NCBI GenBank assembly: GCA_013152435.1
Contig: JAADGJ010000118.1
Location: forward strand, 1-50,610
Origin: Chloroflexota bacterium
GTDB lineage: Bacteria; Chloroflexota; Anaerolineae; DUEN01
Direction of reading: 5' to 3'
DNA length: 50,610 bases
Within the stretch, counting starts at the first letter, position 1. Every line of letters starts with the position of its first letter. The notes beneath the pieces were generated by a model. The model worked only from the letters and a program-made list of their open reading frames with translations, made no database searches and had not been told where the DNA came from. Of the stretch, positions 7,859 through 17,717 are shown piece by piece. The position numbers were made by a program, and so were the translations under genes.

Positions 7859-7929
7859 CTCGGGGACGAGGACTCGAACCTCGACCAAGGGATCCAAAGT
7901 CCCCCGTCCTGCCATTAGACGATCCCCGA
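7859..7929 (-). tRNA. tRNA-Gln (UUG)
   Basis: Cloverleaf read on the minus strand: acceptor TCGGGGA/TCCCCGA, anticodon loop CTTTGGA with anticodon TTG, T arm GAGGTTCGAGTCCTC, discriminator G. CCA is not encoded. Last gene of the rnpB-tRNA unit. Confidence 0.93.
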
Positions 7930-7947
7930 CTACACGGGTACTCCTGA

Positions 7948-8021
<74 letters not shown>

Positions 8022-8033
8022 AAACAGAAAAGG

Positions 8034-8105
<72 letters not shown>

Positions 8106-8182
8106 TTGTTGGATCGGGACATGAGATAGAGATAGAGGAGAATCCTCCATCACTATCGCCTGCCCCTATCTCTATCCGCTCG

Positions 8183-8255
<73 letters not shown>

Positions 8256-8278
8256 GAACGACCAGGTGCCCGTCACGA

Positions 8279-8367
<89 letters not shown>

Positions 8368-8378
8368 AACCTGGATAC

Positions 8379-8809
<431 letters not shown>

Positions 8810-8849
8810 GTATAAGTTTCCTCGCTTGTAACGTGCCTCAGCGGGCAGC

Positions 8850-8878
8850 ATTATAGCACAGCGACCCCCATGTGTCAA
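8850..8878 (-). promoter_or_regulatory. Perfect consensus promoter of rnpB and the tRNA cluster
   Basis: On the minus strand TTGACA (8878-8873), 17 bp, TATAAT (8855-8850), with a TGC just before the -10 (extended -10). A start near 8843 is predicted. No other clear promoter was seen inside the tRNA cluster. Confidence 0.88.
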
Positions 8879-8914
8879 CTGTTATTTAAGCCTCGGAGCA
8901 TAAAATCCGCAACC

Positions 8915-9730
8915 CTATGTGTCTTCGAGCCGCCGACGCCATGCCTCCAACAGCTCGGCCAGGTCCGAAAACACCCAATCCGGCGGCGGATCCGCCGTAG
9001 CGAACTGCTCTGCCGTGGTCACCCCGCACAACACGCCGATCGTGGGCAACCCGGCCCGATGCCCCCCCACGATATCCGTCTCGTACCGATCCCCGACCAT
9101 GGCCGTCTCCTCCGGCCGGGTGCCCAACCGGGCCAACGCCAACTCGAAGATCCCCGGCTCCGGCTTGCCGATCACCTTCGCCTTCACCCCGGTGGCCACC
9201 TCCAACATGGCGATGATCGAGCCCGCCCCGGGTGCCTGTCCCTCCTCCGTAGGCAAACTGGCATCCGTGTTCGTAGCGATGAAGGGAGCCCCGCGACGGA
9301 TCGCAAAGGCGGCCTCCTTCGCCTTCTCATACGTGAACGTCGAATCGAATCCCGCCACCACATAATCCGCCTGGTCGTGACGATCCACCAGCCGGAATCC
9401 CTGATCGGCCAACGCCTCCCGGATGCCGCGCTCGCCGATGACCAGCACGGCCGCCCCCTCCGGCGCCTCCTGTCGCAGCCAGGCCGCCGTGGCCAACGCC
9501 GATGTGAACACCCGATCCTCGTCGACACGAATACCCAGACCGGCCAGCTTCTCCACATACTGGCCGGGCGTGCGACTGGAATTGTTGGTCAGAAAGAGAA
9601 ACGGCGTGCCCTCCGCCTGTAACTGAGCGATGAACTCCCGAGAGCCGGGCAACAGCTCCGTCCCGGCGTATACCACGCCATCCATGTCCAGCAGAAACGC
9701 TCGTATATCACGCAACGATCGTGCGACCAT
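8915..9730 (-). CDS. HAD superfamily phosphatase, subfamily IIA (NagD / p-nitrophenyl phosphatase type)
   Basis: A 271-residue HAD hydrolase. Motif I LLDMDGVVYAG holds the nucleophile and acid aspartates, motif II is FLTNNSSRTPG, motif III KVIGKPEPGIF and motif IV AMVGDRYETDIVGG. The C2a-type cap lies between motifs II and III (about residues 85-185). Relatives dephosphorylate 2-phosphoglycolate, sugar phosphates or nucleotides; specificity cannot be read here. Last gene of a recJ-led operon, starting 6 bases after the stop of the small membrane protein. Confidence 0.9.
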   Translation of the reverse strand: MVARSLRDIRAFLLDMDGVVYAGTELLPGSREFIAQLQAEGTPFLFLTNNSSRTPGQYVEKLAGLGIRVDEDRVFTSALATAAWLRQEAPEGAAVLVIGERGIREALADQGFRLVDRHDQADYVVAGFDSTFTYEKAKEAAFAIRRGAPFIATNTDASLPTEEGQAPGAGSIIAMLEVATGVKAKVIGKPEPGIFELALARLGTRPEETAMVGDRYETDIVGGHRAGLPTIGVLCGVTTAEQFATADPPPDWVFSDLAELLEAWRRRLEDT

Positions 9731-9736
9731 GATCTT

Positions 9737-9979
9737 CTACGACGATTCCTCCTTGTGAGATTCCGCCTCGGCGGCCGCCACATCGGACTCCACGTCCACG
9801 GCGGCCGTGGCCACCGCCCAGGCCACGATCCCCCACGCCCCGCCGGAGATCAACAAGGCCAGCAGAATGGAGACGGGATTCAGGGGCACCTGTCCCCGCA
9901 GGATCCCGACCACGGCCAACAGCAACCCCACGACGGCCGCACCCAACCCGATCTTCAGCGGAGCCGACAGTCGCCTCAT
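9737..9979 (-). CDS. Small membrane protein of the recJ operon
   Basis: An 80-residue protein with two predicted membrane helices (residues ~8-27, LKIGLGAAVVGLLLAVVGIL, and ~34-57, NPVSILLALLISGGAWGIVAW) and an acidic C-terminal tail (VDVESDVAAAEAESHKEESS). The start ATG overlaps the recJ TGA as ATGA, so translation is probably coupled. I do not recognise a family and its role is unknown. Placement between recJ and a HAD phosphatase gives no clear clue. Confidence 0.65.
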   Translation of the reverse strand: MRRLSAPLKIGLGAAVVGLLLAVVGILRGQVPLNPVSILLALLISGGAWGIVAWAVATAAVDVESDVAAAEAESHKEESS

Positions 9980-11715
9980 CCCCCCTCCTCCCCGGCCGGG
10001 CGCCAGTCCAGGACGTTCAACTGAAACTGCTGTCTGCCGTTCCATTCGTTTACCTCAAAGGTGAAGGCCAAATCGACGCGAGCGGGCATTTGATCCACCC
10101 ACTCGCCCTGCTGGAAAGCGATCGCATCGAATACCACGCGGCCGTCGCTCACCGTTAATCGCAGATGCCGCTGATCGGCCCCCACCGCCCGACAGGAACG
10201 CACGGTCACGCCATGAGCCACCAGCACCGGCTGCTCGTTCCCATGGCCGCACGGCTCGACCCGCCTCAACTGCTCGTACATATCCCGGTTCAGCTCGCTC
10301 AGCTCCACCACCGCGTCAACGTACAGCCTGGGCACCAGGTCCTCATCAGATAGCTCCTCCCGGGCAATGGCCTGGAGCCGATCCTTGAGCTCGGACAGAT
10401 GCTCATTGCGCACGGTGAACCCGGCCGCGGCCGCGTGGCCGCCATGCCGCACCAATAGATCCCGGCAGCGATCCAACGCCCGCGTGATGTTGAACTCCGG
10501 GATCGAGCGGGCAGATCCCCGGCTGACCTCTTCCTCCTGACGGACGACGATGGCTGGGCGATAGGTGGCCTCCACGATCTGCGACGCCACCAGCCCGACG
10601 ACGCCGTGCTCATAGTGGGGCGCGGCCACCAGATGCAGGTAAGCATCTTCCTCCAGCTGCATCAGCGCGTCCTCCGTGTAGCGCCGGGTGAGGTCCTGTC
10701 GCCGCTGGTTGAGCCGGTTCAGCTCCGCCGCCAACGTGAGCGCCCGAGCGGGATCGTCCGTGGTCAACAACTCGAACGCCAACATGCCGGAGGACAGGCG
10801 GCCGGCCGCGTTGATGCGAGGCCCCAAGATGTATCCGATCGTCGTGGCCGTGACCCGACCCGGCCGCACCCCGGCCTGATCCATCAGCGCCAGCATACCC
10901 CGACGCGTGGGCTCGTTCAGGCGCTCCAGGCCATGGCGCACCAGGTCACGGTTCTCGCCCAACAGCGGGACGATATCGGCCACGGTTCCCAGGGCGACCA
11001 GATCCAGGAGGTCCTGCTCCCGCAGACCGCCATCGGGGATGTCCCGGTCGTGTGCGGCGGCCCGCAGCAAGCCTCGAGCCAGATGATAGGCAACCCCCAC
11101 GCCCGCCAGCGAGTCGAACGGATAGCGGCTATCCGCCCGCTTCGGGTTGATCACCGCGCGGGCGGGCGGCAGCTCGGGCCCGATCGAATGATGGTCGGTG
11201 ATGATCATGTCCATGCCCAGGCGCTGGCCATACGCGACCTCCTCCACCGACCGGATCCCGCAATCGACCGTCACCACGACCCGGCACCCCTCCTCCCGCA
11301 GCCGCCCCAACGCGTCGAAGTTCAGCCCGTATCCCTCGTCCACCCGATGAGGGATATAGGGGCGCACATCCCCGCCCAGGGACTGCAGCGTGACCGTCAT
11401 CAGCGCGGTGGACGTGACCCCGTCCGCGTCGAAATCGCCGTAGACGGCGATGCGCTCCCCGCGGCGCAGGGCATAACGCAGCCGGGTGACCGCCTCGCTC
11501 ACGCCCGCCAGCCGATACGGGTTGTTGGAGATCTCAGAGCCTTCGAGGAAAGCCGCCGCCTCCTCGGCCGAGGTGATCCCGCGTCGGGCCAGGACGCGCA
11601 CCAGCAGCGGATGGAGATGGGATAAGCGAGCGGCGATCTCAGGCGAGGGGTCTGGGGCGATGACCCAATGTTTGGCTCGTGGCGGCACCGATTCCCCCTG
11701 CAATGTCGATGTCAT
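9976..11715 (-). CDS. recJ: Single-stranded-DNA-specific exonuclease RecJ
   Basis: A 579-residue 5'-3' ssDNA exonuclease of DNA repair and recombination. DHH-family motifs are present: YGDFDADGVTSTALM, VTVDCGIRS, ITDHHSIGPELP, then INPKR, the AGVGVAYHLARGL helix, GPRINAAGRL, and the DHHA1 motif HGGHAAAAGFTV. A C-terminal OB-fold domain (DAIAFQQGEWVD to FQLNVLDW) matches full-length RecJ. The start at 11715 is preceded by ACGGAGCGC and a promoter 25 bases upstream; an in-frame ATG further upstream lies before the -10 and is rejected. First gene of a three-gene operon. Confidence 0.95.
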   Translation of the reverse strand: MTSTLQGESVPPRAKHWVIAPDPSPEIAARLSHLHPLLVRVLARRGITSAEEAAAFLEGSEISNNPYRLAGVSEAVTRLRYALRRGERIAVYGDFDADGVTSTALMTVTLQSLGGDVRPYIPHRVDEGYGLNFDALGRLREEGCRVVVTVDCGIRSVEEVAYGQRLGMDMIITDHHSIGPELPPARAVINPKRADSRYPFDSLAGVGVAYHLARGLLRAAAHDRDIPDGGLREQDLLDLVALGTVADIVPLLGENRDLVRHGLERLNEPTRRGMLALMDQAGVRPGRVTATTIGYILGPRINAAGRLSSGMLAFELLTTDDPARALTLAAELNRLNQRRQDLTRRYTEDALMQLEEDAYLHLVAAPHYEHGVVGLVASQIVEATYRPAIVVRQEEEVSRGSARSIPEFNITRALDRCRDLLVRHGGHAAAAGFTVRNEHLSELKDRLQAIAREELSDEDLVPRLYVDAVVELSELNRDMYEQLRRVEPCGHGNEQPVLVAHGVTVRSCRAVGADQRHLRLTVSDGRVVFDAIAFQQGEWVDQMPARVDLAFTFEVNEWNGRQQFQLNVLDWRPAGEEGG

Positions 11716-11740
11716 GCGCTCCGTGCGAGAAAGCGGCTGC

Positions 11741-11769
11741 ATTATAGCCCAGCCGGAGAGAACAGGCAA
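11741..11769 (-). promoter_or_regulatory. recJ operon promoter
   Basis: Minus strand TTGCCT (11769-11764), 17 bp, TATAAT (11746-11741). The predicted leader is about 18 nt. Confidence 0.75.
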
Positions 11770-11794
11770 CGCGCCGCGAGTCCCTGGGAACCAA

Positions 11795-11823
11795 GATCCC
11801 CGGGCTTTAGAGGCCCGGGGATC
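11795..11823 (-). terminator. GC-rich hairpin between the DUF4870-like gene and recJ
   Basis: A perfect 11-bp stem, GATCCCCGGGC/GCCCGGGGATC, with a 7-nt loop, located after the stop of the DUF4870-like gene and before the recJ promoter. It lacks a T tract, so termination is uncertain. Confidence 0.45.
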
Positions 11824-11910
11824 CATCGAGGCGAGAGCCAGTATCTGCCCTCCTCACTATCGGCGGCTACGGAAACCCGCCCTGTTGAAGCGTCACCGCC
11901 AACCTGTTGA

Positions 11911-12561
11911 TCACAGCCAGCCCTGATTGCGTGCGAACTCCGTGATGAATGGGATCTCGGTTTGCTTTCCCTGATAGGCCTGGTAAGCGTAGTAGAACGC
12001 CACCAGATGCGGGAAGAAGAAGATGATCCACAGGAAAAACCCCAGACAGCCCAGGGTGACAAAGGTCAATATCAGGTAGACGATCATGGCGATGATCTCG
12101 TAGACAAACCCGACCACCCAGAAGATCGTGGAGTTGATGGCGTGGAAGCGCTGGAACGGTCGTCGCTTGTTCTCCTCCGCGATCAACAGGACCAGCGAGA
12201 CCAGGGGGATTTGAAGGATGGCCAGCCCCAACCACGCCAGCGCGGCCATCAGACGATCATCGTCCGAAACCTCCACGTCGCCTCCTCCCTCCGGCACAGT
12301 CGGGCCGGGCGCCGGTGAGGGCTTCTCGGGCTGGGCGGGCTCCTCCTCCGCCGGCTCAGCCTGAGCGGGCTCCTCCTCCGCCGGCTCAGCCTGAGCGGCC
12401 TCCTCTCCGGGCTCCCCTGTCGCAGACGGCTCCGCCTGCGAGGTCCCCTCTACGGATTCCGTGGCTTCCTCCGTCGGCTGGGCCTCCGGAGATGTCTCCT
12501 CCCCCTCAACTTGGGGCTCCTCTGCCTCAGGCAGATTCTCGTTGCGTTCCTCTTCCATCAT
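11911..12561 (-). CDS. DUF4870-like membrane protein with acidic N-terminal tail
   Basis: A 216-residue protein. Residues 1-100 are very rich in Glu, Pro and Ala and include a tandem duplication of AEPAEEEPAQ. The C-terminal 115 residues hold three to four membrane helices starting with SDDDRLMAALAWLGL and including LVLLIAEENKRRPFQRFHA and the loop YQGKQTEIPFITEFARNQGW. This matches the DUF4870 (Tic20-like) pattern of small bacterial membrane proteins of unknown function. GGGAAGGGAACG precedes a double ATG. Confidence 0.75.
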   Translation of the reverse strand: MMEEERNENLPEAEEPQVEGEETSPEAQPTEEATESVEGTSQAEPSATGEPGEEAAQAEPAEEEPAQAEPAEEEPAQPEKPSPAPGPTVPEGGGDVEVSDDDRLMAALAWLGLAILQIPLVSLVLLIAEENKRRPFQRFHAINSTIFWVVGFVYEIIAMIVYLILTFVTLGCLGFFLWIIFFFPHLVAFYYAYQAYQGKQTEIPFITEFARNQGWL

Positions 12562-12870
12562 CGTTCCCTTCCCTCCAGAAACTGATGAACCTCTTCCACT
12601 CCTCGCGATACGAGCGATATGGCCAGGCTTTCAACCGCCAGGCAGCATCACTCCATATCCGCTACGACCGCCGAGGTCGGCCAGTCATTGAATATTACGT
12701 CTAAAGGCCGCCTCGGGTTTCGCGCCCCGTCACGTCCATCATGCCACGATTGGGAGGCGAATACTTGACCGGCATCCGACCGATGGCTGACGATCGGGCA
12801 TCCAATGGGGTGGAAATGCAGCGAAACAGCCTCTGATGCCCATCGCAGGGTCTCAGAGCGCTTCCGGTCC
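12562..12870. other. Divergent intergenic region before fmt
   Basis: Open frames here (for example a Pro-rich plus-strand frame ending near 12704) are shadows of the DUF4870-like gene. A copy of repeat family B occupies 12788-12850. No other feature was seen. Confidence 0.5.
12788..12850 (-). repeat. Dispersed repeat family B, copy 2
   Basis: On the minus strand CGATGGGCATCAGAGGCTG, then TTTCGCTGCATTTCCACC and CCATTGGATGC. It aligns over about 50 bases with 25521-25573 and over its end with 5423-5453. Confidence 0.65.
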
Positions 12871-12871
12871 C

Positions 12872-12900
12872 TTGGGAACGCGGGCCGGATATGCTACAAT
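12872..12900 (+). promoter_or_regulatory. fmt promoter
   Basis: TTGGGA (12872-12877), 17 bp, TACAAT (12895-12900), preceded by TGC (extended -10). The predicted start is near 12907, 24 bases before the ATG. Confidence 0.75.
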
Positions 12901-12930
12901 CCACGGGCACGGCTTCGAGAGGAGGCGCAG

Positions 12931-13869
12931 ATGAACAAGCCGTCTCAGACTCGCGTGATCTTTATGGGGACGCCCGAGTTCTCCGTACCCAGCCTGGCCG
13001 CCCTGGTGGAGGGCGGCTACGATGTGGTCGCTGTGGTGACGCAGCCGGATCGCCCGGCCGGGCGAGGACGCAAGGTGGTCCCCTCCCCGGTGAAACAATA
13101 CGCGCTGAACCATGGCCTGAAAGTATTGCAGCCGACCAGCGTGCGGAAGCCGGAGACGGTGGCGGAGCTGGCAGCCCTGCGTCCGGACGTCATCGTGGTC
13201 GCCGCCTACGGGAAGATCCTGCCCCCCGAGGTGCTGACATTGCCCCCCAAGGGCTGCGTCAACGTCCACGCGTCCCTGCTGCCCCGCCACCGGGGGGCGG
13301 CGCCCATCGCCGCCGCCATCCTGGCCGGGGACACGATCACCGGCACCACCATCATGCTCATGGACGAGGGAATGGACACGGGCCCTATTCTGGCACAAGC
13401 CACCCTGGAAATCCAGCCGGATGACACGGCGATCACGTTGGGTCAGCGGCTGGCCCGCCAGGGCGCCGAGCTGCTCGCGGCCACGCTCCCCATGTGGCTG
13501 ACGGGGGAGATCCATCCACAACCCCAGCCCGAGGAGGGAGCGACGGTCTGTCGCCCGATCCGGAAGGAGCACGGCCGGATCGACTGGGCGCGTCCCGCCA
13601 TCGAGATCGAGCGGATGGTGCGGGCATATCAGTCATGGCCGGGCGCCTATACCTCATGGCAGGGACAGCCGCTGAAGATCCTCCGGGCGCATGTCGCGGA
13701 GGGCTCGGCGGAGCCCGGAAAGGTCATCCCGTGGGAGGAAGGAGCGGCCGTAGGCACGGGACAAGGGCTGCTGGTGCTGGAGGAGGTCCAGCCGGCGGGA
13801 AAGCGGGCCATGTCGATCCAGGACTTCCTGCGCGGCCGCCCAACGTTCCTGGAGGCCCACTTGGGATAG
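12931..13869 (+). CDS. fmt: Methionyl-tRNA formyltransferase
   Basis: A 312-residue enzyme that formylates initiator Met-tRNA using 10-formyltetrahydrofolate. The N-terminal domain shows IFMGTPEFSVPSL, VTQPDRPAGRGRK and the catalytic segment CVNVHASLLPRHRGAAPI with the Asn-His pair, then TIMLMDEGMDTGPIL holding the catalytic Asp. The C-terminal OB domain starts near IDWARPAIEIERMVRAYQ and includes PGAYTSWQGQPLKI. Length fits (E. coli 315). The start at 12931 follows GAGAGGAGGCGCAG. No peptide deformylase gene is adjacent. Confidence 0.96.
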   Translation: MNKPSQTRVIFMGTPEFSVPSLAALVEGGYDVVAVVTQPDRPAGRGRKVVPSPVKQYALNHGLKVLQPTSVRKPETVAELAALRPDVIVVAAYGKILPPEVLTLPPKGCVNVHASLLPRHRGAAPIAAAILAGDTITGTTIMLMDEGMDTGPILAQATLEIQPDDTAITLGQRLARQGAELLAATLPMWLTGEIHPQPQPEEGATVCRPIRKEHGRIDWARPAIEIERMVRAYQSWPGAYTSWQGQPLKILRAHVAEGSAEPGKVIPWEEGAAVGTGQGLLVLEEVQPAGKRAMSIQDFLRGRPTFLEAHLG

Positions 13870-13957
13870 GCCACAGGGATGGCAGCGCACCCATCCGTTG
13901 ACCGTCGGCAGCAGCTGTGCTATCCTCAGGCGAACCTACCCTGAGGAGATGCGCTTT

Positions 13958-14410
13958 ATGACATCGCCCGCCGTCGACATATCATTCCACGTGCGATACG
14001 CCGAAACGGACGCCATGGGCATCGTCCATCACGCGGCCTACATCGTCTGGTTCGAGGAGGGGCGCAGCGCGTTCATGCGAGCCTGCGGCTTCCCTTACTC
14101 CGAAGTGGAGCGACGCGGCTATTGGTTTACCGTGGCCGAGGTGCACGCCCGCTTTCACGTGCCCGCTCGCTACGACGAGCGGGTGACCGTACGCACCCGC
14201 CTGGCCGAGCTGCGCAGCCGCGGCCTCACCTTCGCCTACGAGATACGCCGTTGCGCAGACGATCAGCTGTTGGTCACCGGGGAGACCCGTCACATCTGCA
14301 TCGATCACACCGGCACGGTGCGCCGGATCCCGCAGGACCTGCTGGCCATCCTGCGCTCGGCGCCCGTTAGCCAGGCCGGAGAAGCACCCACCCAGAGGAG
14401 GGAATCATGA
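13958..14410 (+). CDS. YbgC-like acyl-CoA thioesterase (4HBT hotdog fold)
   Basis: A 150-residue hotdog-fold protein with the 4-hydroxybenzoyl-CoA thioesterase signature VRYAETDAMGIVHHAAYI followed by VWFEEGR; the Asp of TDAMG is the catalytic carboxylate. It probably hydrolyses an acyl-CoA or acyl-ACP. The start at 13958 has CTGAGGAG nine bases upstream; an ATG nine bases earlier would touch the ribosome site. The stop overlaps the RidA start (ATGA), so the two are co-translated. Confidence 0.87.
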   Translation: MTSPAVDISFHVRYAETDAMGIVHHAAYIVWFEEGRSAFMRACGFPYSEVERRGYWFTVAEVHARFHVPARYDERVTVRTRLAELRSRGLTFAYEIRRCADDQLLVTGETRHICIDHTGTVRRIPQDLLAILRSAPVSQAGEAPTQRRES

Positions 14411-14784
14411 AGGAGATCGTTCGCACGGAGAAGGCACCGCGTCCCGCCGGTCCCTATTCCCAGGGCGTCATCACCGGCGGACGGACCCTGTACGTGGCCG
14501 GCCAAGGGCCGGCGAACCCTGCCACCGGCGAGATCCCGGAGGGGATCGAGGCCCAGGTCACCCAATGTCTGGAGAACGTGAAGGCCATCGTCGAGGCGGC
14601 CGGCGCCACCATGGCCGACGTCGTCAAGGTCCACGCGTACCTGAAGGACATGGCCCACTTCCCGATCTACAACCAGGTCTACCAGCGATATTTCCCCGAG
14701 CCTTATCCGGCGCGCACCACGGTGCAATCCGATCTCTCCGGCATCCTGGTGGAGATCGATGCGATCGTAGCACTCCCGGATTAG
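14407..14784 (+). CDS. ridA: RidA family protein
   Basis: A 125-residue YjgF/YER057c/UK114 protein. RidA enzymes deaminate reactive enamine/imine intermediates released by PLP-dependent enzymes. The motifs RPAGPYSQGVI, LYVAGQGPANP, and the catalytic Arg in PYPARTTVQ with VEIDAIVAL are intact. It is placed directly before a PLP enzyme of the D-threonine-aldolase type, which fits a protective role. Starts inside the stop of the thioesterase gene. Confidence 0.92.
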   Translation: MKEIVRTEKAPRPAGPYSQGVITGGRTLYVAGQGPANPATGEIPEGIEAQVTQCLENVKAIVEAAGATMADVVKVHAYLKDMAHFPIYNQVYQRYFPEPYPARTTVQSDLSGILVEIDAIVALPD

Positions 14785-14793
14785 GAGGTCCCC

Positions 14794-15837
14794 ATGCGCC
14801 GCGATGACCTGGACACCCCCGCCCTGATCGTGGACCTGGACATCATGGAGGACAACATCCGGAGGCTCCAGGCCTACTGCGATGAGCATGGGATCCGCCT
14901 GCGCCCACATATCAAAACGCACAAGACGCCCGCCATCGCCCACATGCAGGCGCGAGCCGGGGCGCAGGGCATCGCCTGCCAGAAGCTGGGCGAGGCGGAG
15001 GTGTTCGCCGCGGCCGGCTTCGACGATATCCTGATCCCGTATAACATCGTGGGGCGGACCAAGCTGGAGCGGCTGGCACGCCTCATGCACCAATGCCACC
15101 TGATCGTGGCCGCGGACTCCATGACGACGGTGCGCGGGCTGGCCCAGGCCGCCGCCGAGGCCGGTCGGCCGCTGGACGTGATCATCGAGCTGGAGGGAGA
15201 GATCGGGCGAGCAGGCGTGCACACGCCGGAGGAGGCGGTAGAGCTGGCGCGGGCGATCGAGGACGCGCCGGAGCTACGCTATCGCGGCGTGATGACCTAT
15301 CCCAGCATGCCGGAATCCGCCCCCCGCCTGCGCGCCTTCCTGGACGCCCTGGCCGCGACGGGGCTGCCGGCGGAGATGGTGAGCGGGGGCGGCACCGGGG
15401 CGGCCTATCACTCGCACGAGATCCCGGAGCTGACGGAGATCCGCGTGGGCACCTACGTGTACAACGACTGGAACACAGTGAAGCACGGCTGGTGCACACC
15501 GGAGCAGTGCGCCCAAAAGGTGATCTGCACAGTGGTCAGCCGCCCCACTCCAGACCGGGCTATCATCGACGGCGGCAGCAAGACCTTCTCCAGCGATGGC
15601 GGCCTGCCCATGGGACGTATCGAGGAGTACCCCGACGCGGCCATCTATCGGATGAACGAGGAGCACGGCTACGTGGACATCAGCCGATGCCGCCGCAAGC
15701 CGGAGGTGGGCGAGCGGGTCACGGTGATCCCCAATCACGCCTGCCCCGTCAGCAATCTGTTCGACGTGATCTATGGGGTGCGTGGCGACCAGGTGGAGGC
15801 CATCTGGCCCATCCTGGCCCGCGGCAAGCTGCAATAG
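14794..15837 (+). CDS. DSD1-family PLP enzyme (D-threonine aldolase / D-serine dehydratase-like)
   Basis: A 347-residue fold-type III PLP enzyme with an alanine-racemase-like barrel. The N-terminal DLDTPALIVDLDIMEDNI and the PLP lysine region LRPHIKTHKTP are typical. The barrel carries VSGGGTGAAYHSH and RVGTYVYNDWNT, and the C-terminal domain has the metal-binding His-x-Cys in VIPNHACPVSNLFD. Members cleave D-threonine or D-3-hydroxyaspartate, or dehydrate D-serine with zinc; the exact substrate is open. AGGAGG lies just before the ATG and the gene follows ridA by 9 bases. Confidence 0.88.
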   Translation: MRRDDLDTPALIVDLDIMEDNIRRLQAYCDEHGIRLRPHIKTHKTPAIAHMQARAGAQGIACQKLGEAEVFAAAGFDDILIPYNIVGRTKLERLARLMHQCHLIVAADSMTTVRGLAQAAAEAGRPLDVIIELEGEIGRAGVHTPEEAVELARAIEDAPELRYRGVMTYPSMPESAPRLRAFLDALAATGLPAEMVSGGGTGAAYHSHEIPELTEIRVGTYVYNDWNTVKHGWCTPEQCAQKVICTVVSRPTPDRAIIDGGSKTFSSDGGLPMGRIEEYPDAAIYRMNEEHGYVDISRCRRKPEVGERVTVIPNHACPVSNLFDVIYGVRGDQVEAIWPILARGKLQ

Positions 15838-15850
15838 CGAACGCCGCACA

Positions 15851-16072
15851 GCGCCGGCGTGGGAGCCGGCACCGCTACGATGGGACGCCGGCGGTCTGGA
15901 ACCGCCATGCCCGGCCACACACAGCAGGCCGAGCTCCCACGCTCGGCCGCTTACCCAGCGACCGGCGCCGGCGTGGGAGCCAGCGCCGCTACGATGGGAC
16001 GTCAGCGGCCCGGACCGCCATGCCCGGCCACACGCGCAGGCCGGGCTCCCACGCTCGGCCGCACAACAGCAG
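15851..16072 (+). repeat. Tandem 114-bp repeat with inverted ends
   Basis: Two imperfect copies (15851-15964 and 15965-16072). Each begins GCGCCGGCGTGGGAGCC and ends GCTCCCACGCTCGGCCGC, so GCGTGGGAGC and GCTCCCACGC form a 10-bp inverted repeat within each unit. A related fragment, GTGGGAGCCGCTGCTGCGAA, follows at 16093-16112, right at the trmFO ribosome site. Confidence 0.8.
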
Positions 16073-16125
16073 ATCAAGACGATTAGCGACAGGTGGGAGC
16101 CGCTGCTGCGAAGGGGGATAACGAG

Positions 16126-17499
16126 GTGACGCAACCGAATCCGAACACGCTCATGGTGATCGGCGGGGGGTTGGCCGGATGTGAGGCCGCCTGGCAGGCC
16201 GCGCAGCGCGGCATTCAGGTCGAGCTGTACGAAATGCGCCCGGTGCGCCAGACGCCAGCCCACGTCACCGATAAACTGGCCGAGTTGGTCTGCTCCAACT
16301 CGCTGGGATCCAAGCTGCCCGACAGGGCAGCGGGCCTGCTCAAGACCGAGCTGCTACGGCTGGGCTCCATGGTCCTGGCCTCCGCGTTCGAGACCGCGCT
16401 CCCGGCCGGGGGAGCGCTGGCCGTCGATCGGGAGGCGTTCGCCGATCTGGTCACCCGGCGCATCGAGGAGCACCCCAACATTCGCGTCATCCGGGAGGAG
16501 GTGACCTCCATCCCCACCGATCGGCCCGTGATTGTGGCTAGCGGCCCCCTCACCTCGGACGCGCTGGCGGAGGACATCGCCCGGATCACCGGGCAGGAGT
16601 ACCTGTACTTCTTCGACGCCATCGCCCCCACCATCACGGCCGAGTCGATCAACATGGAGATCGCGTTTCGCGCCTCACGCTACGGCCGCGGCGAACAGGA
16701 GGAGGGCGATTACATCAACTGCCCGCTGAACGAAGAGGAATACAACCGCTTCGTGGATGCATTGCTGGAGGCGGAGACCATCGAGCTGCGAGAGTTCGAG
16801 CGACGCATGTGGGAGGATCCTCGCTTCTTCGAGGGCTGCCTGCCGGTGGAGATCATCGCCCGCCGGGGCCGACAGGCACTGGCGTTCGGCCCCATGCGCC
16901 CCGTAGGGCTCATCGACCCGCGCACCGGCCGCCGCCCGTACGCGGTGGTCCAGCTACGCCAGGATAACCTGGCCGGCACGCTCTACAACATGGTCGGCTT
17001 CCAGACGAACCTGAAGTGGAGCGAGCAACGCCGGGTCTTCCGCATGATCCCCGGACTGGAACACGCGGAGTTCGCCCGATATGGGATGATGCACCGGAAC
17101 ACCTTCATCAACTCCCCCACGCTGCTCCGTCCGACCCTGCAATTCCGCCAGCGGGATGACCTTTTCTTCGCCGGGCAGATCACCGGCGTCGAGGGGTACG
17201 TGGGCAACATCGGCACCGGGCTGGTGGCGGGGATCAACGCCGCCCGGCTGATGCAGGGCCAGCCCCCGCTGGTCTTCCCCCCAACGACGATGCTGGGCGC
17301 CCTCTGCCACTACATCACCCACGCCGATCCCAAGGATTTCCAGCCCATGAAGGCCAACTTCAGCATCCTGCCTCCGTTGGAGAGGCGCATCCGGAAGAAG
17401 CGAGAGCGCTACCGGGCCTACGTGGCGCGGGCGCTGGCCGATCTGGAAGCGTTCGCTCGGGAGCACGGGCTGACGCTGAACCCCACGCCAACCCTGTGA
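16126..17499 (+). CDS. trmFO: Methylenetetrahydrofolate-tRNA-(uracil-5-)-methyltransferase TrmFO
   Basis: A 457-residue flavoprotein that makes ribothymidine at tRNA position 54 with methylene-THF and FADH2. FAD-binding motif [16 protein letters not shown] at the N terminus, then the family signature [20 protein letters not shown] with the catalytic-site Cys, [26 protein letters not shown] and [13 protein letters not shown]. The start is taken as GTG at 16126, preceded by GAAGGGGG; an ATG at 16153 would remove residues just before the FAD motif, and the ATG at 16093 lies in repeat DNA. Confidence 0.93.
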   Translation: MTQPNPNTLMVIGGGLAGCEAAWQAAQRGIQVELYEMRPVRQTPAHVTDKLAELVCSNSLGSKLPDRAAGLLKTELLRLGSMVLASAFETALPAGGALAVDREAFADLVTRRIEEHPNIRVIREEVTSIPTDRPVIVASGPLTSDALAEDIARITGQEYLYFFDAIAPTITAESINMEIAFRASRYGRGEQEEGDYINCPLNEEEYNRFVDALLEAETIELREFERRMWEDPRFFEGCLPVEIIARRGRQALAFGPMRPVGLIDPRTGRRPYAVVQLRQDNLAGTLYNMVGFQTNLKWSEQRRVFRMIPGLEHAEFARYGMMHRNTFINSPTLLRPTLQFRQRDDLFFAGQITGVEGYVGNIGTGLVAGINAARLMQGQPPLVFPPTTMLGALCHYITHADPKDFQPMKANFSILPPLERRIRKKRERYRAYVARALADLEAFAREHGLTLNPTPTL

Positions 17500-17717
17500 T
17501 CGGAGTTACGCCGCCCATCCCCCTCGCGGGATAGCCTCGCACCCAGCGTTCTCCCGCGGAGGGGCTTCTCTCCCGCACTCCCCCTTTGCAAGCGCAGTAG
17601 CCGCTCACAACCCTCCCAATCGGAGGCAGCGCTTCGCGATCAACTGAGTGCCCCCGAACGGTCTTGGACGAGATCCCAGATCCCTTCAACGGTGAACCGT
17701 CACCAAGCGCGGGCATG

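Noticed and set aside
10606-11625. Plus-strand 339-codon frame opposite recJ
   Set aside because: It is the complementary shadow of recJ with Arg/Gln/His-biased composition.
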